From positions 124,001-188,000 of the forward strand of contig DATAPD010000025.1 of NCBI GenBank assembly GCA_036265385.1: 64,000 nucleotides of DNA, in the 5' to 3' direction. Below are positions 59,308 through 64,000 of the stretch, piece by piece. Origin of the DNA: DATAPD01 sp036265385. Its GTDB lineage: Bacteria; Acidobacteriota; Terriglobia; Terriglobales; Acidobacteriaceae. The notes beneath the pieces were generated by a model. It was not told the origin of the DNA. It did not search any database and saw only the letters and a program-made list of their open reading frames with translations. Position 1 is the stretch's first letter; every line of letters begins with the position of its first letter. A program made the translations under genes and the position numbers.

Positions 59308-61455
59308 TCATTTCGATTTGTCCGAAGGTTGATCGTTCAATCCTTGTGCCATTTCCGAGAGCAGTTTGATATTACGATCTACAGCCGCTTCGATAATCTC
59401 GGCTTGTTGTCGCGCGCGTGGCCAGTCGGAAGCTTCTACCGCCTCGGTCAGCCCTGGTAACTCCAGATGAGCATAGGTGTAACGGGCACCGTAAAGTGTG
59501 TGCTTGAACCAGGGACGCCCTGGAATTCCCTGCGGATTCAGCCAATTCCGCTCGACTGCCAGCATCGCATCATTGGTGCGGGCAAGAACATTCGCAGAAG
59601 GCAATGAGGTAAGCGCGTGCGCAGCTGCCTCGTTCACTTTCACTCCTGCCTGTTCTAGAGCATCTAGCTTCGACATCAGCGGTTTTAAATCGAGCTGGCT
59701 CAAGTCCTTCCCTTTCGACATGTCAGTCACGAACGCTCGAATGTGTTGCGCATAGGAAGCGAAGTCAAACGGGAGCAAGTCTGCGTTCGAGAGGCGCAGC
59801 GCTAACACTCCCCACAGATTCGACACCAGCGTGTGGTACTTGTAGCCCGGATCACCAAAATGATTCATCCAATAGAAGTTGTCGTATGCCGAGTGGTAGA
59901 CACCATATGGGCCGTCGAATGAGAGCCCAATCACGGGCACGCCGACGTAGTTCAGGAATACGGTGTGGTCCGAACCGCTTCCGATCCGCGTATCGGCAAG
60001 CTCGAAGTCGTCTACTGCACCGTTCGTTTCTTTTGCCTTCTTTTGTCGAGACGCGTGCCACGCATCGTAGAGAGAAGAACCCGAGGGATCCTGGAGGCCG
60101 CGAGACGCTTCGACCAGCATTGGTGCGAGTGATCCAATTGCGCTTCCATCGAAGTCCGGCCCTGATGCTGATGAGTCCACGTTGATGTAAGCCACCGCCT
60201 TCTTTCGGAGGTCGTCAGCGAACTGCTCACCCCATTCGGTCGAGCCGGTCAGTCCGATTTCTTCACCATCCCAATTACAAAAAAGAATTGTGCGGCGTGG
60301 ACGTACTCCTTGCTTGAGAAGAGTTCCGAAAGCGCGCGTCATCTCGAGCATGGAAGCAGTTCCGCTGCTCGGGTCGACGCCACCAAAAACCCACGCGTCG
60401 CGGTGATTGCCAAGCACGACCCACTGGTCGGGCAATTCCGCTCCACGGATGCGCCCTTCGACGACGTAGTAGGGCTTGATGGAATTGTCCATTTCAATCT
60501 TGAGGTGAAGTTTCACACGCTCGCCGCCAAGCCGATATTTAATTGGCAAACCGCCCTGCCAATCCTCGGGCGCGTCGGGGCCGTCCATGTTGTCGAGAAG
60601 TGGTTTTGCGTCTGCCCACGAAAGTGGGAGGGCCATGATCTTCGGCAGAGACGTTGCTTCTTCGGGCGAAAGGTGGCGCGCGCCTGGAACTGAAGCCCAG
60701 CCGGGCGTGAGAGGATCGCCGGGAACCATGAAATCGTATGTGATCGCGCCTCTTTGAATGTGAGTTTCTGGTCCCCAAGGTCCGTCCGGAAAAACTTTGC
60801 CCTTTTTGAAGCCGTCTTCCGCCGGATCGCTGTAGATGAGAATGGCGGCGGCCCCTTCCCTTTGCGCCGTCAAGGCTTTGAATCCGCGATAGCTGTAGGG
60901 ATTGGAGTAGCGGACGATGACGATCTTGCCCTTTACGTCGATACCGTTCTTGCGCAGCAACTCATAGTCTTCGGGATTGCCGCTGTGTGCGTAAACGAGT
61001 GACGCTGTGATGTCGCCAGAAGTCGACATGCCGGTCCAGGCGGACGAGATTCCTGGGTTGCTGGTGTCCGGATCTTCTTTGTAAGCGGCCTCTCGCAGCG
61101 TCGCTTTGTAAGAGACCGGTGCGATCATCTCAAGTGAGGTAGATTTTGGATCTGTGCTGTAGACGTCGTATTGTCGAATAACTACGTCTTCAATTCCCTG
61201 CTTGCGCCACTCGTCGGCGACATATTTCGCTAGCTCATTGTTCCGCTTGGATCCGGCAGGATGCGGTTCCGAGGTGAAAATCCTATGCTGTCGCCGCTCC
61301 TCCGCAGGAGATGGGATGGCCTTGAACTGTTTCTCCACTTGCATTTCATGGCGACCCGCTTCAGCAGAAAAACCGCGGATCGAGTCTTGCGCTCCGACGG
61401 CCACGGAAAGTAACGCGATGCAAACCAATAGCGCTCTGGCTGATTTGAGCGGCAT
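59308..61455 (-). CDS. Secreted M28 peptidase, glutamate-carboxypeptidase-II-like
   Basis: A 715-residue exported protein from ATG 61455 (AGGGGG upstream). Signal peptide near VCIALLSVAVGAQ, then PA domain (about 140-260), the M28 zinc-peptidase domain with GNHRDAW (first His, Asp), WDGEEIGLTG (catalytic Glu), NVDSSASG (Asp) and YGVYHSAYDNFY (last His), and a C-terminal transferrin-receptor-like dimerization domain (about 580-710). It should hydrolyse peptides such as N-acylated glutamate or polyglutamates. It is divergent from a LacI gene. Confidence 0.92.
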   Translation of the reverse strand: MPLKSARALLVCIALLSVAVGAQDSIRGFSAEAGRHEMQVEKQFKAIPSPAEERRQHRIFTSEPHPAGSKRNNELAKYVADEWRKQGIEDVVIRQYDVYSTDPKSTSLEMIAPVSYKATLREAAYKEDPDTSNPGISSAWTGMSTSGDITASLVYAHSGNPEDYELLRKNGIDVKGKIVIVRYSNPYSYRGFKALTAQREGAAAILIYSDPAEDGFKKGKVFPDGPWGPETHIQRGAITYDFMVPGDPLTPGWASVPGARHLSPEEATSLPKIMALPLSWADAKPLLDNMDGPDAPEDWQGGLPIKYRLGGERVKLHLKIEMDNSIKPYYVVEGRIRGAELPDQWVVLGNHRDAWVFGGVDPSSGTASMLEMTRAFGTLLKQGVRPRRTILFCNWDGEEIGLTGSTEWGEQFADDLRKKAVAYINVDSSASGPDFDGSAIGSLAPMLVEASRGLQDPSGSSLYDAWHASRQKKAKETNGAVDDFELADTRIGSGSDHTVFLNYVGVPVIGLSFDGPYGVYHSAYDNFYWMNHFGDPGYKYHTLVSNLWGVLALRLSNADLLPFDFASYAQHIRAFVTDMSKGKDLSQLDLKPLMSKLDALEQAGVKVNEAAAHALTSLPSANVLARTNDAMLAVERNWLNPQGIPGRPWFKHTLYGARYTYAHLELPGLTEAVEASDWPRARQQAEIIEAAVDRNIKLLSEMAQGLNDQPSDKSK

Positions 61456-61557
61456 CAAGCCCCCTTGGAAGAGCGAGTAACGAGCAGCGGATTATAACAA
61501 GCGAGGTTCAATCGCGACTGTGCAGTACTGGGCACTCTTGCAGAGTAGTTACTTGTT

Positions 61558-62667
61558 ATGCGAGACTTCGCCCACGTGCCCCAGAAGAAGAGCACCAATA
61601 AAAGTGACGGCCTACCCCGGAAACTGCCCCAAGAGCGAGTAAGTCTCAAAGTTTTGGCCGACTATGTGGGCCTTGCACCCGCGACCGTGTCATTGGTGAT
61701 GAACCGCTCGGCTGTTGCGGATTCCATTCCTCGAGAAACACAAGACCGCATTTTCGAAGCAGCACGAAAGCTAAATTACCGGCCAAATTTTTATGCCCGC
61801 TCGCTGCGCACACAGCGAAGCTTCACGATTGGCGTGATGGTTCCGGAAGTGAGTGAAGGTTACGCCGCGTTGGTGATGAGCGGTATTGAAGATCACCTCT
61901 TGAATGAAGGCTACTTCTATTTTGTCGCCAGCCATAGGCATCGTGCCGACCTGATCGAGGAATATCCTAGGCTGCTGCTTTCGCGTTCGGTGGATGGGCT
62001 GATCGCTGTCGATACTCCATGGCAACAGGATTTTCCACTGCCCGTGGTCACCGTATCCGGCCATTATGAGAAACGTGGAATTACCAACATCGAGCTGGAT
62101 CATGCGCGAGCCGCTGAATTGGCGCTACAGCACTTGGCTGGATTGAAGCACGAACAAATCGCTTTTATTAAAGGCCAAGCATTTAGTTCCGATACTGAAG
62201 TCCGATGGAATTCCATCCGCGAAGTAGCAAATAAGCTCGGTATAAAGATCAATCAGCGGCTGGTGGTTCAACTTGAGGGCGACTCACCAACGCCAGAGCC
62301 GGGATACCTCGTTACGAAGCAACTTCTCGAGTCGGGACAACGCTTCACTGCCCTTTTTGCTTTTAACGACATCTCCGCGATCGGTGCGATCAGCGCACTC
62401 CGTGACGCGGGACTGCGGGTGCCGACGGATATCTCCGTGGTCGGATTTGATGACATTCAGAGTGCCGCCTTCCAGAATCCGCGATTGACAACGGTTCGAC
62501 AACCGTTGCACAAGATGGGCCAAACGGCAGCAGCGACGCTTTTGCAGAAGATCGTCCGTCCGGAACCCAGCAGCACGTTCCGCCGCATCACCGTGGAACC
62601 CGATTTGATCATTCGCGATTCCACCGCTGCAGCCCCACCCTCCCGACGCCGCGCCCAGAGTCCATGA
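61558..62667 (+). CDS. LacI-family transcriptional regulator (transporter-linked)
   Basis: A 369-residue regulator with a 28-residue N-terminal extension before the HTH (VSLKVLADYVGLAPATVSLVMN), the hinge RPNFYARSL and a sugar-binding type effector domain (VVGFDDIQSA near 296-305). Its stop overlaps the MFS start (ATGA), so regulator and transporter are translated together. No ribosome site precedes its ATG. It is divergent from the M28 peptidase. Confidence 0.9.
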   Translation: MRDFAHVPQKKSTNKSDGLPRKLPQERVSLKVLADYVGLAPATVSLVMNRSAVADSIPRETQDRIFEAARKLNYRPNFYARSLRTQRSFTIGVMVPEVSEGYAALVMSGIEDHLLNEGYFYFVASHRHRADLIEEYPRLLLSRSVDGLIAVDTPWQQDFPLPVVTVSGHYEKRGITNIELDHARAAELALQHLAGLKHEQIAFIKGQAFSSDTEVRWNSIREVANKLGIKINQRLVVQLEGDSPTPEPGYLVTKQLLESGQRFTALFAFNDISAIGAISALRDAGLRVPTDISVVGFDDIQSAAFQNPRLTTVRQPLHKMGQTAAATLLQKIVRPEPSSTFRRITVEPDLIIRDSTAAAPPSRRRAQSP

Positions 62668-63842
62668 ATAGCGATGCGTTTCCGCGACGCCGCATTACGG
62701 TTCTGCTGATTCATGCAAGCTTCGTGCTTACAGGAACCGTGGTGACGATGCTCGGGCCGCTCATCCCAATCTTGTCGGCTCGATGGGCAATATCTGATGC
62801 AGTAGCCGGATCGCTCTTCACATCGCAATTTACTGGCTCAACGCTGGGAGTAGCACTCTCTTCCATTTTGCTGCCAAGGCTGGGATTCAAATCAGTATTG
62901 ACGAGCGGAATGTTTTGGATGGCTTGCGGTGTAGCGGGTCTCGGCTTATCGAGTTGGCCCAACGGGCTGGCAGCGGTGTTTTTTTATGGCATCGGTTTTG
63001 GCATTGCCGTACCGACCGGCAATCTTTGGATCTCAAGTTTGTATCGCGAACATGACACCGGGGCTTTGAACCTAATCAATATGTCATGGGGGATTGGAGC
63101 CATTATCGGTCCGATCGTGATTGCCGCACTGGTGAAAAAACAACATCTCGATTCGTTTTATTGGGGGCTCACGGCGGTCTTGGCTCTAGTCGGAGTGTCT
63201 GTCCTTCTAGGTGCCACGCATTCCAGTAAAGAAACAAGAGGAGCTGCCAATCAAGAAAAAGTGAGTTCATGGAAATGGAGATCCGCACTCATTTTCGGAG
63301 CGCTGTTCTTTCTCTATGTAGGCAGCGAGAATGCTTTTTCAGGATGGATTGCATCGCATGCGAAGCGGTTGAGCGCTGCTGACTCCGCATGGGCACTGAC
63401 GCCATCCTTCTTCTGGATTACGTTGGTCGCCGGACGTGGGTTCGCGCCATTTGTATTGCGCCGCTTTTCCGATAGCGTGGTGGCTACTGGTGGACTTGTC
63501 CTAGCGATCTTGGGGGCCGCGCTAATTCTCTCAGCACACAATTGGCATCAGGCAGCTGCCTATGCACTGATCGCTGGAATTGGATTCGCTCCCGTTTACC
63601 CGATTGTGATTTCCTGGATGACGCGCTCCTTCGGGGACGCTGCAACACGCGTTGCGGGAAGCATGTTCGCTCTTGCAGGATTTGGAGCGGCTACTATGCC
63701 TTGGCTCGTCGGTGCGATCGCACAAAAATATGGGAGCCTGAGGTTAGGCCTGATTGTGCCTTTGATTGGATTGCTGAGTATCCTGACTATCTTCTATACC
63801 AGCCCAGAAATCGTACGGGCGGGGAAAAATCCTAGCCAGTAG
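62664..63842 (+). CDS. MFS transporter, sugar-permease-like
   Basis: A 392-residue protein with about twelve hydrophobic helices, of the fucose-permease/FucP-like type (GIGFGIAVPTGNLWI, NMSWGIGAIIGP). It starts in the LacI gene's stop (ATGA), so the repressor and transporter form one unit. It likely imports the sugar sensed by the repressor. The 3' end overlaps by 11 nt with the convergent ligase-like gene. Confidence 0.88.
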   Translation: MNSDAFPRRRITVLLIHASFVLTGTVVTMLGPLIPILSARWAISDAVAGSLFTSQFTGSTLGVALSSILLPRLGFKSVLTSGMFWMACGVAGLGLSSWPNGLAAVFFYGIGFGIAVPTGNLWISSLYREHDTGALNLINMSWGIGAIIGPIVIAALVKKQHLDSFYWGLTAVLALVGVSVLLGATHSSKETRGAANQEKVSSWKWRSALIFGALFFLYVGSENAFSGWIASHAKRLSAADSAWALTPSFFWITLVAGRGFAPFVLRRFSDSVVATGGLVLAILGAALILSAHNWHQAAAYALIAGIGFAPVYPIVISWMTRSFGDAATRVAGSMFALAGFGAATMPWLVGAIAQKYGSLRLGLIVPLIGLLSILTIFYTSPEIVRAGKNPSQ

Positions 63843-64000
63843 GCGCAGTGTTCGCGGAGACAGTGTTCGCCAGATGACGCGCCATCGCCATGTCCACGAT
63901 TTCGCCAATCAGTTGCGTATAAGTGCGTCCTGATTTTTTTGCGGCGAGAACAAATTCCTGCTTACTGGAGAGCCATGGATTCGGGTTGGCTTCAATGACG
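63832..64000 (-). CDS. D-Ala-D-Ala-ligase-like ATP-grasp protein, C-terminal end (cut by window)
   Basis: On the minus strand the window ends within an open frame that reads VIEANPNPWLSSKQEF (about the first 16 residues visible), the metal-binding end of an ATP-grasp ligase (E, N of the E-x-N-P motif) of the Ddl-like type, then SGRTYTQLIGEIVDMAM and a short tail to TAG at 63832-63834. The stop lies inside the MFS gene. The rest, including the ATP loop, is outside. Closest type: D-Ala-D-Ala ligase and its many relatives; identity uncertain. Confidence 0.75.
   Translation of the reverse strand, partial: VIEANPNPWLSSKQEFVLAAKKSGRTYTQLIGEIVDMAMARHLANTVSANTAPTG

Noticed and set aside
1..64000. 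tRNA, rRNA, riboswitch or transposase genes
   Set aside because: None could be recognised by eye on either strand; small RNAs would need a covariance-model search.

Overview
The window looks like a chromosome segment of a free-living, Gram-negative, Acidobacteriota-type bacterium (Terriglobia/Koribacter-like). This is inferred from two very large Oar-like TonB-dependent receptors with an N-terminal carboxypeptidase-regulatory domain, secreted DinB-family proteins, a hydroxynitrile-lyase-like cupin close to the Acidobacterium/Granulicella type, Ser/Thr kinases carrying TolB-like and TPR modules, and short palindromic intergenic repeats ending in a 'ggggcaccc' phrase. No rRNA, tRNA, CRISPR array, insertion sequence or phage module was recognised.

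Layout. 1-3.2 kb (minus): a cut-off GHMP kinase behind a PLP decarboxylase, a solitary nuoB and a PEP-CTERM protein. 3.3-4.3 kb: a zinc alcohol dehydrogenase. 4.5-9.8 kb (plus): a tight five-gene set (esterase, RimK-like ATP-grasp ligase, GCS2 carboxylate-amine ligase, M29 aminopeptidase, second ATP-grasp-like protein) that looks like an amide/peptide metabolite pathway; this is the best candidate for an undescribed system. 10.1-10.6 kb: six tandem ~85-bp repeats. 10.7-12.7 kb: a DedA-like and a DUF1624-like membrane protein. 12.8-17.5 kb: an island of very small genes and two broken genes, separated by recurring ~70-bp imperfect inverted repeats, similar in layout to a cassette array but without an integrase and without a convincing attC core.

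17.6-28.7 kb: mostly secreted enzymes, including an amidohydrolase interrupted by a SnoaL-like domain, DinB, a cyclase-family hydrolase, a PilZ protein, a tandem pair of DUF3857/transglutaminase proteins (one catalytically dead), an HNL-like cupin with a deazaflavin-type oxidoreductase, exonuclease III with an apparent ATT start, and a BNR-repeat protein. 28.9-37.8 kb: a Ser/Thr kinase, a giant LmbE-family protein, an amino-acid permease, an MFS exporter and a second secreted DinB protein. 37.8-43.8 kb (minus): thrC-thrB, a cupin, an amidohydrolase, and an operon TonB receptor -> Cys-less AhpD-like protein -> aminotransferase.

47.7-64 kb: an SDR, ilvE with a Gfo/Idh/MocA oxidoreductase, a second TonB receptor next to a LacI regulator and a candidate operator, a TPR lipoprotein, AsmA, an XRE-cupin regulator, a PSMA-like M28 peptidase divergent from a second LacI regulator that is translationally coupled to an MFS transporter, and the cut-off end of a D-Ala-D-Ala-ligase-like protein. 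Taken together the genes suggest scavenging of peptides and glycans through TonB receptors, secreted peptidases/deacetylases and permeases, with local LacI-type control, plus amino-acid metabolism (thr, ilvE, aminotransferases).
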